Source of the DNA: an uncultured Pseudomonadales bacterium
Lineage (GTDB): Bacteria > Pseudomonadota > Gammaproteobacteria > Pseudomonadales > Azotimanducaceae
Assembly: GCA_958296405.1 (NCBI GenBank)
Contig: OY282519.1
Location: 2,898,132-2,962,131, forward strand
Length of the DNA stretch: 64,000 bases
Reading direction: 5' to 3'
This document shows, piece by piece, positions 10,045-18,136 of the stretch. The notes beneath the pieces were generated by a model that ran no database searches, was not told the DNA's origin, and saw only the letters and a list, made by a program, of their open reading frames with translations. Both the position numbers and the translations under genes were made by a program. Within the stretch, counting starts at the first letter, position 1; every line of letters starts with the position of its first letter.

Positions 10045-11349
10045 ATGGCCCTGCACTTCACCCCACGCAAGCCCCGCGCCGAGCAGATCAAGGAACTCGA
10101 ACGCGAGTGGGCCACCAACGCCCGCTGGAAGAACGTCAAGCGCGGCTACAGCGCCACGGACGTGGTGAACCTGCGCGGCACCATCCCGCACCGCAGTCTG
10201 CTCGCCGCCCACGGGGCGGACAAGCTGTGGGAATCCCTGCAAACCGAGGATTACATCAACGCCTTGGGAGCGCTGACCGGCGGCCAAGCCGTGCAGCAGG
10301 TGAAGGCCGGCATCAAGGCCATCTACGTGTCTGGCTGGCAGGTGGCGGCGGACAACAACACGTCCGAGACGATGTATCCGGACCAATCGCTGTACGCCGT
10401 GAACTCGGTGCCGTCGTTGGTGAACCGCATCAACAACGCGTTCCGCCGCGCGGACGAGATTCAGTGGGCGAGCGGCGTGGACGATGGCATCGATTTCTTC
10501 GCGCCCATCGTCGCCGATGCCGAAGCCGGCTTTGGCGGCGTGCTGAACGCCTTCGAACTGATGAAGAGCATGATCGGGGCCGGCGCCGCGGCAGTGCATT
10601 TCGAGGATCAGCTGGCGGCGGTGAAGAAGTGCGGCCACATGGGCGGCAAGGTGCTGGTGCCGACGCAAGAGGCGGTGCAGAAGCTCATGGCGGCGCGTTT
10701 GGCGGCGGACGTGTGCGACGTGCCGACCGTGCTGATGGCGCGCACCGACGCCAATGCCGCAGACATGGTGACCACCGACGTGGATGAGTGCGAAGCGCCC
10801 TTCCTCACTGGCGAGCGCACCCCAGAGGGCTTCTACCGCACCCGCGCCGGGCTGGATCAAGCCATTGCGCGCGGGCTCGCCTATGCGCCCTATGCAGACC
10901 TCATTTGGTGCGAAACCGCAGTGCCGGACTTGGACGAGGCAAAGCGCTTCGCCGAGGCCATCCATCGCCAGCATCCGGATCAGATGCTGTCGTACAACTG
11001 CTCGCCGTCGTTCAACTGGAAGGCCAATTTGGACGACGCGACCATCGCCAAGTTCCAACGCGAACTGGCCGCGATGGGGTACCGATTCCAGTTCATCACC
11101 TTAGCTGGCATCCACAGCATGTGGTACAACATGTTCGAGCTGTCGCGCGGCTATGTGGAGCGGCAGATGTCCGCCTACGTCGCCCTGCAGGAGAAGGAGT
11201 TCGCCGCCGCCAAGGATGGCTACTCGTTCGTCTCCCACCAGCAGGAAGTCGGCACCGGCTACTTCGACGCCGTGGCGAACGTCATCCAAGGCGGGCAATC
11301 GTCGGTGACGGCGCTCTCCGGCTCAACCGAGGAAGCGCAGTTCGCCTAA
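10045..11349 (+). CDS. aceA: Isocitrate lyase, 434 aa
   Basis: Cleaves isocitrate to glyoxylate and succinate, the first step of the glyoxylate shunt, needed for growth on acetate or fatty acids. It carries the catalytic KKCGH (194-198), the [10 protein letters not shown] block and the C-terminal SGSTEEAQF. Length equals the short (E. coli-like) class. ATG 10045 is preceded by an AGGACGACGAGGAC purine-rich ribosome site. Malate synthase is not in the window. The catabolic acyl-CoA genes in the right half make the shunt physiologically sensible. Confidence 0.97.
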   Translation: MALHFTPRKPRAEQIKELEREWATNARWKNVKRGYSATDVVNLRGTIPHRSLLAAHGADKLWESLQTEDYINALGALTGGQAVQQVKAGIKAIYVSGWQVAADNNTSETMYPDQSLYAVNSVPSLVNRINNAFRRADEIQWASGVDDGIDFFAPIVADAEAGFGGVLNAFELMKSMIGAGAAAVHFEDQLAAVKKCGHMGGKVLVPTQEAVQKLMAARLAADVCDVPTVLMARTDANAADMVTTDVDECEAPFLTGERTPEGFYRTRAGLDQAIARGLAYAPYADLIWCETAVPDLDEAKRFAEAIHRQHPDQMLSYNCSPSFNWKANLDDATIAKFQRELAAMGYRFQFITLAGIHSMWYNMFELSRGYVERQMSAYVALQEKEFAAAKDGYSFVSHQQEVGTGYFDAVANVIQGGQSSVTALSGSTEEAQFA

Positions 11350-11380
11350 AGCGAGACCGACGCCCTGCCCCTGACGCAGG

Positions 11381-11453
11381 ACGGCATCGGCCCATGGCGC
11401 CTGCGGCATCCCGCTACCGCGGGCGCCATGTCGGCCACCGCGCGTTGCGTCAG
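11381..11453. terminator. Nested inverted repeats between convergent aceA and thrH
   Basis: A perfect 8-base pair of arms, ATGGCGCC (11394-11401) and GGCGCCAT (11422-11429), is nested inside a second pair, CTGACGCA (11381-11388) and TGCGTCAG (11446-11453). The outer right arm includes the thrH stop codon. A bidirectional terminator is plausible, though neither strand has a T-run. Confidence 0.4.
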
Positions 11454-12058
11454 CCTTGAGCGCCCAGCGCTGCTTCCAAAGCCGCCTGCAGCCGCTCGTA
11501 GTCCGGCACGGCTTGGATGTCTGGATGCGCTTCGGTGACGCGGCGCGGCGCGTCGAAGAACCAGCCGTGGTCCGCGGCGCGCAGCATGGCGATGTCGTTG
11601 TACGAATCCCCCGCCGCGAACACCTTGAAGCGCAGGGACTGGAACGCCCGCACCGCGGCGTCCTTCGGGTTGTCTTGCCGCAGCCGATAACCGGCGATGC
11701 GGTCGTCCGCCACCGCCAGGCTGTGGCACAGCAGCAACGGGTGCCCAAGCTGCGCCATCAGCGGCATGGCGAACTCGTAGAAGGTGTCTGAGAGGATCAC
11801 CACTTGGAAACGCCGCTGCGCCCAATGCAGAAACTCCGCCGCGCCCGGCAACGGCGCCAGCCCGTCCACCACCCGCAGGATGTCGCTCAAGCGCACGTCG
11901 TGCTTGGCCAAGGCATCGAGGCGCAGGCGCATGAGCTCCGTGTAGACGGGAATGTCCCGCGTCGTCTTGCGCAGCGCGTCGATGCACGTCGCATCCGCCA
12001 CCGCATGCCAGATCTCCGGCGTCAGCACCCCTTCGAGGTCTAGGCACAAGACGTTCAA
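11450..12058 (-). CDS. thrH: ThrH, phosphoserine phosphatase / homoserine phosphotransferase, 202 aa
   Basis: HAD-superfamily enzyme that can dephosphorylate phosphoserine and transfer the phosphate to homoserine. It shows the ThrH-type motif DLEGVLTPEIW at the N-terminus, ILSDTFYEF, LRQDNPK and AAGDSYNDIAML, all as in Pseudomonas ThrH and distinct from SerB. The start is TTG at 12058 with a GGGGAGGGGGAG purine tract directly upstream. Convergent with aceA. Confidence 0.92.
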   Translation of the reverse strand: MNVLCLDLEGVLTPEIWHAVADATCIDALRKTTRDIPVYTELMRLRLDALAKHDVRLSDILRVVDGLAPLPGAAEFLHWAQRRFQVVILSDTFYEFAMPLMAQLGHPLLLCHSLAVADDRIAGYRLRQDNPKDAAVRAFQSLRFKVFAAGDSYNDIAMLRAADHGWFFDAPRRVTEAHPDIQAVPDYERLQAALEAALGAQG

Positions 12059-12150
12059 CTCCCCCTCCCCGCTGCGCGTTGGGCGACCGATGTTCGCAAA
12101 GGGTTAAGGATATGACGAGCCGTTATGCTTCGTCGCCGGCGCTACGCTAA

Positions 12151-12165
12151 GAAAGGTCTGAACAA
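12151..12165 (+). repeat. Terminal inverted repeat of the IS5-type element (left)
   Basis: GAAAGGTCTGAACAA, preceded by CTAA. It resembles the ends of IS5-group elements and pairs with 15144-15158. Confidence 0.65.
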
Positions 12166-12308
12166 AAGCGCCGATCGACCGCCGGGAGTGGCCCAGAGGC
12201 GGTTCTCGGATCGCTTCTGTGCCAGGCGGCCAAAGAACGGCCCGATTCCGGCCTTTTCTACGCCGTTTCCGCCGCTTCGGCCGCCCTTCGAGCGCACGGG
12301 CACCGCGG

Positions 12309-12468
12309 TCACGCCGCCAGACTCCGCTCGGCGATCAGCAGGTTGGCGAAGTCCAGCAGCAGCGCGACCCGCTGCGCGTTCTTGCGCAGCCCTCGCTCGG
12401 CAGCGAACCTTGCCGTACCCGAACATCCGCTTCACATAGAAGAACGGGATGTGGCCGCACAAAGACAT
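12309..12468 (-). pseudogene. C-terminal remnant of an IS5-family transposase, frameshifted
   Basis: One frame reads HIPFFYVKRMFGYGKVRCR; a one-base shift then continues RGLRKNAQRVALLLDFANLL and IAERSLAA to a TGA at 12309. Together these match the conserved IS5-type transposase C-terminus (K-x-x-FGY-x-K-x-R-Y-R-G-L then a leucine-rich helix). The frame change and missing catalytic DDE region show it is not functional. A 27-base part of it recurs at 21469-21495. Confidence 0.72.
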
Positions 12469-12675
12469 GGTAATCAATCACTTATGCGAAAAACCTCAGC
12501 TCCGTTTGTATGGTTGCATGTGCGTCGTGGCGGACCCGCGCCATCAGCCTGATCGCGTCGATGTCCAGCGCCGGCGCCCGTCCCCGCCCGTGTTCGGTCC
12601 GGCCTTCGCGTCCGAACCCCCGGAGCGCCATGTCGGTGATGCGTGCCGTCGCGCTCTACGCGGCTTCGACATCCT

Positions 12676-13335
12676 TCATCCTTCCTCCCCGGTGAGTGCT
12701 TCGAGTCGCCTTTTCGCCAGCGCTTCAAGCCGTTGCGCCTGGGCCCATAGGGTGCGGCGGATACCAGGCTCTACGCGCCGCTCGCTGATCACACGCGCCA
12801 GATTGGCAATGGTGCGGGCGCGCCGCGCTAGTCGAACATCAGGATGCTCTCTCGCTTCGCGTACTGCGTCATCAAGGATAGGCAGGCGGTGCGATCTAGG
12901 CAGCTTGATGGTGTGTGATGCCGCAGGCGGCTTCTCGTTTAGGATTGCCTGAAACTCGGATTTTTCAAGCGCTTCGATATAGACCGTGTACTCCGCCTGG
13001 GCTAGCTTGCCTTTCGTCGCCGCGAAGTCCGGATGACCCTTGCCGATCTTCGCCCAGCGCCAGAACGGCCAGACCTCAACCTCGGCGACCTCGAAAGGGT
13101 CGAGTACGCTCATCGCCACCGCGTCGGTGCGCTGATTTGTCAGGTGCCGCCCGATGCGGTTACGCAGACTCTCGAACGTCTGGCCGGCGTAGATCGGCTC
13201 GCCGTCGTAGTCGTAGAACAGATAGACGCCCCATTTGCACTCGCCGACGCGCTTGCCGTTGGGCGCATGGGTGTTCATGGCCGCACGCAGGCCCGCGTAA
13301 AGCGCGCTTACGTCGTCTGGTGGGTCAGCTGGCAT
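12676..13335 (-). CDS. Eco29kI-like GIY-YIG restriction endonuclease, 219 aa
   Basis: The first half has GIY-YIG nuclease features: GVYLFYDYDGEPIYAGQT (36-53) followed by LRNRIGRHL, as in the Eco29kI/Cfr42I family of type II enzymes that recognise CCGCGG. A Glu-containing helix (AEYTVYIEALEKSEF) and the NEKP segment follow. Length is close to Eco29kI. The ATG at 13335 overlaps the end of the methyltransferase gene by 11 bases, so the two are translated together, methylase first. No frameshift is seen, so the enzyme may be active. Specificity is inferred from family membership only. Confidence 0.82.
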   Translation of the reverse strand: MPADPPDDVSALYAGLRAAMNTHAPNGKRVGECKWGVYLFYDYDGEPIYAGQTFESLRNRIGRHLTNQRTDAVAMSVLDPFEVAEVEVWPFWRWAKIGKGHPDFAATKGKLAQAEYTVYIEALEKSEFQAILNEKPPAASHTIKLPRSHRLPILDDAVREAREHPDVRLARRARTIANLARVISERRVEPGIRRTLWAQAQRLEALAKRRLEALTGEEG

Positions 13336-14305
13336 AGGCTGGCAGGATGCAGTGTTTCGCCAGCCACGTGATCGCTGGCACGCACACGGCATCGCCAAAG
13401 GCATACATGGCTTGCCGCGGCGATACGGACTCCCACGACATGCCTTCAGCACCTTGGAGCGCCGCGTATTCGGCCACGTCCATCCACCGTGCCGCGAAAT
13501 TGCCGCCGCCCGCGCGAAGCACCGCCTGCCGCCCTGACCCGCCAGCCGTGGTGCGAAGCGCACCCGCAATTTCGTCGGCCCTGACCTCCCATACTGCGGA
13601 CCCGCGTCGTGTCCGTCGATAGGCGCCGTGGCACGTCACTTCGTCTTGGCGCTGGTAGGCGTCCACGCGCTTGGCTTGAATGTCCGACAAGGAGCTGAGA
13701 AACGAGGACAGCTGTCGGGCGCCCCACCACTCCAGATCATCACGAACGATTTCGGCAAGGCGCTTTTTTGTGGGTGCCGGCGGCGTCGGGAGTAGCGGTG
13801 GCTTGACGCCTAGGAAGCCGGCCACAAACACGCGCATACGGCTTTGTGGAACGAAGGACGCAGCGTCAAGGTGAAGATGCACTACGGTGTAGCTCAGCGC
13901 CTCTAGTGCATTTCTGACGGCCTGAAAATCCCGCCCGCCGTTGACGGTCAGGAAACCGGGCACGTTTTCCAGGACGACCGCCGACGGCCTTTCCTCCATC
14001 TCGTGAAGGATGCGCAAGAACTCGTATACCACGCCGGACCGCGTCCCGCCGTTGAGGCCTGCGCGGTAACCAGCTAGAGACAGGTCCACGCACGGGAACG
14101 AAGCTGTCGCTACGTCCACTGTAGGAATGTCTGCCCCCCGCACATCGCGCAAGTCGCCAAGGTGGAAAGCGTCACCGCTCCAATTCTCGCGGTACAGCGC
14201 CGCCTTTGCCTTGTCGAAATCGTTAGCCCAAACGGTCTGTATTCCGCACCGCTCAAGCCCAGCCCGCATGAGGCCCATGCCGGCAAAGAACTCCGCAGCC
14301 CTCAC
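13325..14305 (-). CDS. DNA (cytosine-5) methyltransferase, Eco29kI-like, 326 aa
   Basis: A C5-methyltransferase with ordered motifs: I (EFFAGMGLMRAGL, about 5-17), IV with the catalytic Cys72 (SFPCVDLSLAG), VI ENVPG (113-117), VIII QSRMRVFVAG, a target-recognition region around 190-260, and X (YAFGDAVCVPAITWLA) at the end. It should protect host DNA against the adjoining endonuclease. GTG start at 14305 overlaps the upstream small gene as GTGA. Complete and uninterrupted, unlike the transposase and integrase remnants around it. Confidence 0.9.
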   Translation of the reverse strand: MRAAEFFAGMGLMRAGLERCGIQTVWANDFDKAKAALYRENWSGDAFHLGDLRDVRGADIPTVDVATASFPCVDLSLAGYRAGLNGGTRSGVVYEFLRILHEMEERPSAVVLENVPGFLTVNGGRDFQAVRNALEALSYTVVHLHLDAASFVPQSRMRVFVAGFLGVKPPLLPTPPAPTKKRLAEIVRDDLEWWGARQLSSFLSSLSDIQAKRVDAYQRQDEVTCHGAYRRTRRGSAVWEVRADEIAGALRTTAGGSGRQAVLRAGGGNFAARWMDVAEYAALQGAEGMSWESVSPRQAMYAFGDAVCVPAITWLAKHCILPAYAS

Positions 14306-14601
14306 AGTCCGGTCTCGACAACGCCTCGGAGCCAGAGCTCGAAAAGAACGCCCTTCTCCTCACCGTCGTGCCCGGCCAAGGCGACGATGCGCTCGCGGAC
14401 GGTATCGCCGATGGCGAGTTCCGCCTCCAGTTCAAGGGCGGGCTTCAGCTCGGCTTCGCAGCCGTCCACGATGGATTGCGCCTCCATCAGCGGCTTCGCC
14501 TGCATCCGTTCTTCGGGCACGATGTCGTTGAGCAGTTCGCCGACGGCGATGCGGCCGATGTGGACGGCGCTGCCGATGGCGTCCCCTGCGAGCTCTCCCA
14601 C
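14302..14601 (-). CDS. Small hypothetical protein upstream of the methyltransferase, 99 aa
   Basis: Not recognised. The product is acidic and helical in character (IVDGCEAELKPALELEAELA, then HDGEEKGVLFELWLRG). It starts at a GTG at 14601 and its stop overlaps the methyltransferase start by 4 bases, which supports it being translated. A neighbouring frame beginning at an ATG after GGAGG near 14650 might be the original N-terminus, joined through a frameshift. It could be a control or accessory protein of the R-M system, but it has no visible helix-turn-helix like a C protein. Confidence 0.45.
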   Translation of the reverse strand: MGELAGDAIGSAVHIGRIAVGELLNDIVPEERMQAKPLMEAQSIVDGCEAELKPALELEAELAIGDTVRERIVALAGHDGEEKGVLFELWLRGVVETGL

Positions 14602-14843
14602 ACACTTGCGTTGGCGGGCATGGGGCCATCGTCCTTCTGTCCTTGCATGCCTCCATCATACGCTTGCGAGGATGCTGCCGGGTGAGCAGCAAGACCCAGC
14701 GGGCCTGCCTGCGCGCGGATAGAGAGCGTTGGCGAGGCGAATGATGGGTGGCGTGGCACGCCGACTCGCCGATGCAGATGCATCGCCACGGCCGCGCCCT
14801 TGCGCGTCCCTGCGCCAGAGCACTGCAGATGCCGGCGATGTTG

Positions 14844-15018
14844 CATCGCGACGTCCGAGAACGCCCCGCCCCCGGCGCCCGGGAACACCAGATCGGCCTT
14901 CCTTCGATGCGTCGCCGCGGCGCGCAGAACGTCCACGCACCGCACGGACAGCGGCACCCGGTGCTCGCGCCCCGTCTTCGTCCGTCGCCGGGAACGGTCC
15001 AGACGCCGGCATCCAGGA
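14844..15018 (-). pseudogene. Tyrosine-recombinase (phage-type integrase) fragment
   Basis: Across a frameshift the minus strand reads LDAGVWTVPG then TKTGREHRVPLSVRCVDVL, followed by ADLVFPGAGGGAFSDVAM. This is the mid-catalytic part of P4-like integrases (the K-containing beta turn and the segment before the H-x-x-R box). The catalytic C-terminal residues and N-terminal domain are missing. It directly joins the transposase N-terminal remnant. Confidence 0.6.
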
Positions 15019-15093
15019 ACCTCTCCCGCCGCGTCTTCCGCTTTTCGCCCTGTACTCCAACTCCGCGAATGTCGACTGTCCCGCTCCGCTCAT
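15011..15093 (-). pseudogene. N-terminal remnant of the IS5-family transposase
   Basis: From the ATG at 15093: MSGAGQSTFAELEY, then after a one-base shift GEKRKTRRERFLD. This is the usual start of IS5-group transposases (T-F-A-x-x-E-Y ... K-x-x-T-R-R-E-x-F-L). It lies 50 bases inside the right terminal repeat, the normal distance, and on the same strand as the C-terminal remnant at 12.3-12.5 kb. Confidence 0.62.
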
Positions 15094-15143
15094 CCCCTGC
15101 CCCGCTCACTGGTCGAACACGCCCATCGTCGCAGCGGCAGCGC

Positions 15144-15158
15144 TTGTTCAGACCTTCC
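15144..15158 (-). repeat. Terminal inverted repeat of the IS5-type element (right)
   Basis: TTGTTCAGACCTTCC on the plus strand, the inverted partner of 12151-12165 with one mismatch. It ends at the base before the cysB stop codon. Confidence 0.65.
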
Positions 15159-16133
15159 CTATCGGTTCGGCAAGGCGATTTCTGCGAACAGTTGCTCGCG
15201 CTTGGCGGCGCTGCCGGCGGCCAACGACGCCCGCACCAACTGCGGCGTGAGGTGTTCCGCGAACAGCGCGATGAAATCCAACATGAAGCGACGCATGAAG
15301 GCATCTTTGCGGCAGCCGATGTACGTTCGGCTCGGGCGAAACAGATGGCTCGCGTCAACGGCGGCCAAGTCTTCGTCTTGGACAGGGTCATAGGCCATGC
15401 CGGCGATGATGCCGACGCCAAGCCCCAACCGCACGTAAGTCTTGATGACGTCCGTATCCGTGGCGGTGAACACCACGTTCGGCGTGAGGTCTGCCGCGGC
15501 GAAGGCCTCGTCCAAGCGCGAGCGGCCGGTGAAGCCGAACACGTAGGTGACCAGCGGCTGCGCCGCCAAGTCTGCCAGCGTTACGGTGCCCTGCTCCGTC
15601 AGCGGATGCCCTTGCGGAGCGATGATGACGCGATTCCATTCATAGCAGGGCATCATCACGAGGTCCTTGAAGTGCTCGATGCCTTCCGTGGCGATGGCGA
15701 AATCCGCCGCGCCGGTGGCGGCAAGCTCCGCGATTTGCATCGGCGTGCCTTGGTTCATGTGCAACGCCACGTCTGGATAGCGGGCGCGGAACGCGTTGAT
15801 GACCGGCGGCAGCGCGTAGCGCGCTTGCGTGTGGGTGGTGGCGATGGCGAGGCTCCCTTGCCGCTCGTTGCGGTATTCGTGGGCCACCCGTTTGGTGTTC
15901 TCCACTTGCCTCAGAATCTCGCCGGCGAGGGCGACGATGGCCTCGCCGGCCGGTGTAAGCCGCGTCAGATGCTTGCCGCTGCGGGCAAAGATCTCCACGC
16001 CGAGCTCGTGTTCCAACAAGCGAATCTGCTTGCTGATGCCCGGCTGCGAGGCGTAGAGCTTGCGCGCGGTGGCAGACACGTTGAGGCCGTTGCGAGCCAC
16101 TTCCACAACGTAGCGGAGCTGTTGGAGCTTCAT
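15159..16133 (-). CDS. cysB: CysB, LysR-type regulator of sulfur assimilation, 324 aa
   Basis: Same length as E. coli CysB and similar throughout: MKLQQLRYVVEVARNGLNVS, the winged helix-turn-helix (SQPGISKQIRLLEHELG), IATTHTQARYALP, the PCYEWNR and VTYVFGFTGRS effector-domain blocks and TATDTDVIKTYVRLGLGVG. In relatives it activates cys genes in response to N-acetylserine. ATG 16133 chosen; about 33 upstream codons are not conserved. The stop codon abuts the IS5 end, so the IS inserted immediately after the gene without harming it. Confidence 0.95.
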   Translation of the reverse strand: MKLQQLRYVVEVARNGLNVSATARKLYASQPGISKQIRLLEHELGVEIFARSGKHLTRLTPAGEAIVALAGEILRQVENTKRVAHEYRNERQGSLAIATTHTQARYALPPVINAFRARYPDVALHMNQGTPMQIAELAATGAADFAIATEGIEHFKDLVMMPCYEWNRVIIAPQGHPLTEQGTVTLADLAAQPLVTYVFGFTGRSRLDEAFAAADLTPNVVFTATDTDVIKTYVRLGLGVGIIAGMAYDPVQDEDLAAVDASHLFRPSRTYIGCRKDAFMRRFMLDFIALFAEHLTPQLVRASLAAGSAAKREQLFAEIALPNR

Positions 16134-16262
16134 CTTGCCGCCACTAATAGCCCGATTGCCTAGATGCCGCAAGCGCCGGCAGGTGGCGCGGCAGCCAAGG
16201 CCTTGCCCGCTGGCTTCGCAATGGCGCAGCATGGCGCCGTCATCGAGCGAGGGAGAACGCCC

Positions 16263-18077
16263 ATGAGCGCCACCCTAACGACTTCGCAACGCGCCGCGGC
16301 GGCAGCCATGGCACTGTTCTTCGCCGTCGCCGGGAGCGCGGAGGACACCCCGCAGCGCTCCGCCTTCTTTGGCGACCTGCACATCCACACCACGTTCTCC
16401 TTCGACGCCTTCATGGGGAACAACCGCACCACGCCGGACGACGCCTACTTGTTCGCACAAGGCGCCCCGCTCGCGCTTCCTTCTGGCCAATCGGCGCGGC
16501 TCTCCGGCGCCCCGCTGGACTTCCTCGCCGTCACCGACCACGCCGAGTACCTCGGCATCCACGCCGCGTTGGTGGACCCGGAAAGCCCGACCTATGGGCA
16601 CCCTGTGGGCGCGAAGATCATGCCGGAGGGCGTCGCGGACTACTACGCAGTGCGCGGGGAGTTCATTCGGCTGGTGCAATCCGGGCACGAGATCGCCGGA
16701 GATGCGGTGATCGCCCGGGCATGGCGGCACACGGCGGCGGCGGCCGAACGCCACAACCGCCCCGGCGTGTTCACGGCATTCATCGGCTATGAGTACAGCT
16801 TGTCGCCGGGCATGCGGCATCTGCATCGCAACGTCATCTTCCGCGGCGCCGAGGTGCCCGACATGCCGTTCAGCGCCCGTGACGCGGCAGACCCGGAAGC
16901 GCTGTGGGATTGGCTCGACGGCCTGCGCAAAGCGGGCATCGAAGGCATGGCCATTCCGCACAACATGAACCAAAGCGATGGCCTTGCCTTTCCGGACACC
17001 GAATCTTGGCGCGGCGAGCCCATCGACGCGGCCTTCGCCGCGAAGCGCATGCGCAACGAGCCGCTGGTGGAGGTGAGCCAGAACAAAGGCACCTCGGAAA
17101 CGCACCCCACTCTCTCGCCAGACGATCCTTGGGCGGACTTTCAGATCGTGCGTTACTACCTGAACCGGCGTGACAACAAGAACCCGATCTCGATCTTCAA
17201 GGGCGGCTATTGGCGCGACGCGCTGAAGACCGGGCTCGCGATGGACGAGCGCGGCGGCTTCAACCCGTATCAAGTGGGCGTGGTGGGCGCGAGCGACTCT
17301 CACGTGACCGGCGGCTCGTTCGAGGAGGACAACCACTTCACCAGCCGCGGCAACACGCCGCAATCGCGCGGCAGCGCCTTTGGGGACGACGCCGCGGGAT
17401 GGACGGGCTTCTGGACGCCGCGCCAAGCGACCCACGGCACCGGCGGCCTCGCCGGCGTGTGGGCGGAAGAGAACAACCGCGCTGCGCTCTACGACGCCAT
17501 GCGCCGCCGCGAAACCTTTGCCACCTCCGGGCCGCGCATTCGCGTGCGCTTCTTTGGCGGCTTTGGCTTGGATGCCGCAGCGCAAGACCCGCGTGGCTTG
17601 GTGGCGGCCGGCTACGCCGGCGGCGTACCCATGGGCGGCGAGCTTCAGGAAGGCGAGGGCGCGCCAACCTTCGCGTTGTTGGCGTTGCGGGACACGGAGG
17701 GCGGCTGGCTGCAGCGGGCGCAAGTGGTGAAGGGCTGGATGCAGGATGGCAGCGCTCACGAGCGGGTGTACGACGTGGCCTGCTCAGATAGCCTGATGCC
17801 GGATGCGAACGGGCGCTGCCCAGACAACGGCGCCGAAGTGGATCTCGATGACTGCTCCGCGAGCCGCGACAAGGGCGCGACCCAACTGAGCGCCGTGTGG
17901 ACAGACCCAGACTTCACGCCCGGCCAACGCGCCTTCTACTACGCTCGCGTATCGGAGAACCCTAGCTGCCGTTGGTCCACTTGGGATGCGGTGCGCCTCG
18001 GCATTGCGCCGAACCCGGACCTACCGGCGACGCATCAAGAGCGGGCTTGGAGCTCGCCGATTTGGGTATCGCCTTAG
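16263..18077 (+). CDS. DUF3604 family protein, exported, PHP-like metal site, 604 aa
   Basis: ATG 16263 has a GAGGGAGA ribosome site. Residues 1-26 form a signal peptide (alanine/leucine core ending AVAGSA). The mature part starts with FGDLHIHTTFSFDAF (His40, His42), the metal-binding start of PHP-type hydrolases, followed by VTDHAEYLG, AIPHNMNQSDG, EVSQNKGTSE and GASDSH motifs typical of DUF3604. The role is unknown; a periplasmic phosphoesterase-like activity is possible from the fold. Divergent from cysB with a 129-base gap. Confidence 0.9.
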   Translation: MSATLTTSQRAAAAAMALFFAVAGSAEDTPQRSAFFGDLHIHTTFSFDAFMGNNRTTPDDAYLFAQGAPLALPSGQSARLSGAPLDFLAVTDHAEYLGIHAALVDPESPTYGHPVGAKIMPEGVADYYAVRGEFIRLVQSGHEIAGDAVIARAWRHTAAAAERHNRPGVFTAFIGYEYSLSPGMRHLHRNVIFRGAEVPDMPFSARDAADPEALWDWLDGLRKAGIEGMAIPHNMNQSDGLAFPDTESWRGEPIDAAFAAKRMRNEPLVEVSQNKGTSETHPTLSPDDPWADFQIVRYYLNRRDNKNPISIFKGGYWRDALKTGLAMDERGGFNPYQVGVVGASDSHVTGGSFEEDNHFTSRGNTPQSRGSAFGDDAAGWTGFWTPRQATHGTGGLAGVWAEENNRAALYDAMRRRETFATSGPRIRVRFFGGFGLDAAAQDPRGLVAAGYAGGVPMGGELQEGEGAPTFALLALRDTEGGWLQRAQVVKGWMQDGSAHERVYDVACSDSLMPDANGRCPDNGAEVDLDDCSASRDKGATQLSAVWTDPDFTPGQRAFYYARVSENPSCRWSTWDAVRLGIAPNPDLPATHQERAWSSPIWVSP

Positions 18078-18136
18078 GCCACGGAGCGGCTTGCGCCGCG
18101 GTTCGCGTGTGGATGAGCGCCGCCGCTGCCAGCGCC

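Larger units (their letters stand above)
12151..15158 (-). mobile_element. IS5-family element disrupted by a restriction-modification cassette
   Basis: Two inward-facing terminal repeats bound this 3.0 kb segment: GAAAGGTCTGAACAA at 12151-12165 and its inverted partner TTGTTCAGACCTTCC at 15144-15158 (14 of 15 bases pair). Flanking bases are CTAA (12147-12150) and CTAT (15159-15162), close to the YTAR target of IS5 elements. Inside, a transposase N-terminus (15011-15093) and C-terminus (12309-12468) lie on the same strand and in the right order, but the middle of the transposase is replaced by an integrase fragment, a small gene and the Eco29kI-like pair. The right end abuts the cysB stop codon exactly. 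The interpretation as one split IS is inference from these parts. Confidence 0.72.

Noticed and set aside
14656-15093. Full-length open frame from the transposase start through the integrase region
   Set aside because: It switches between frames of unrelated families and includes long arginine/glycine-rich noise; best explained as joined remnants.
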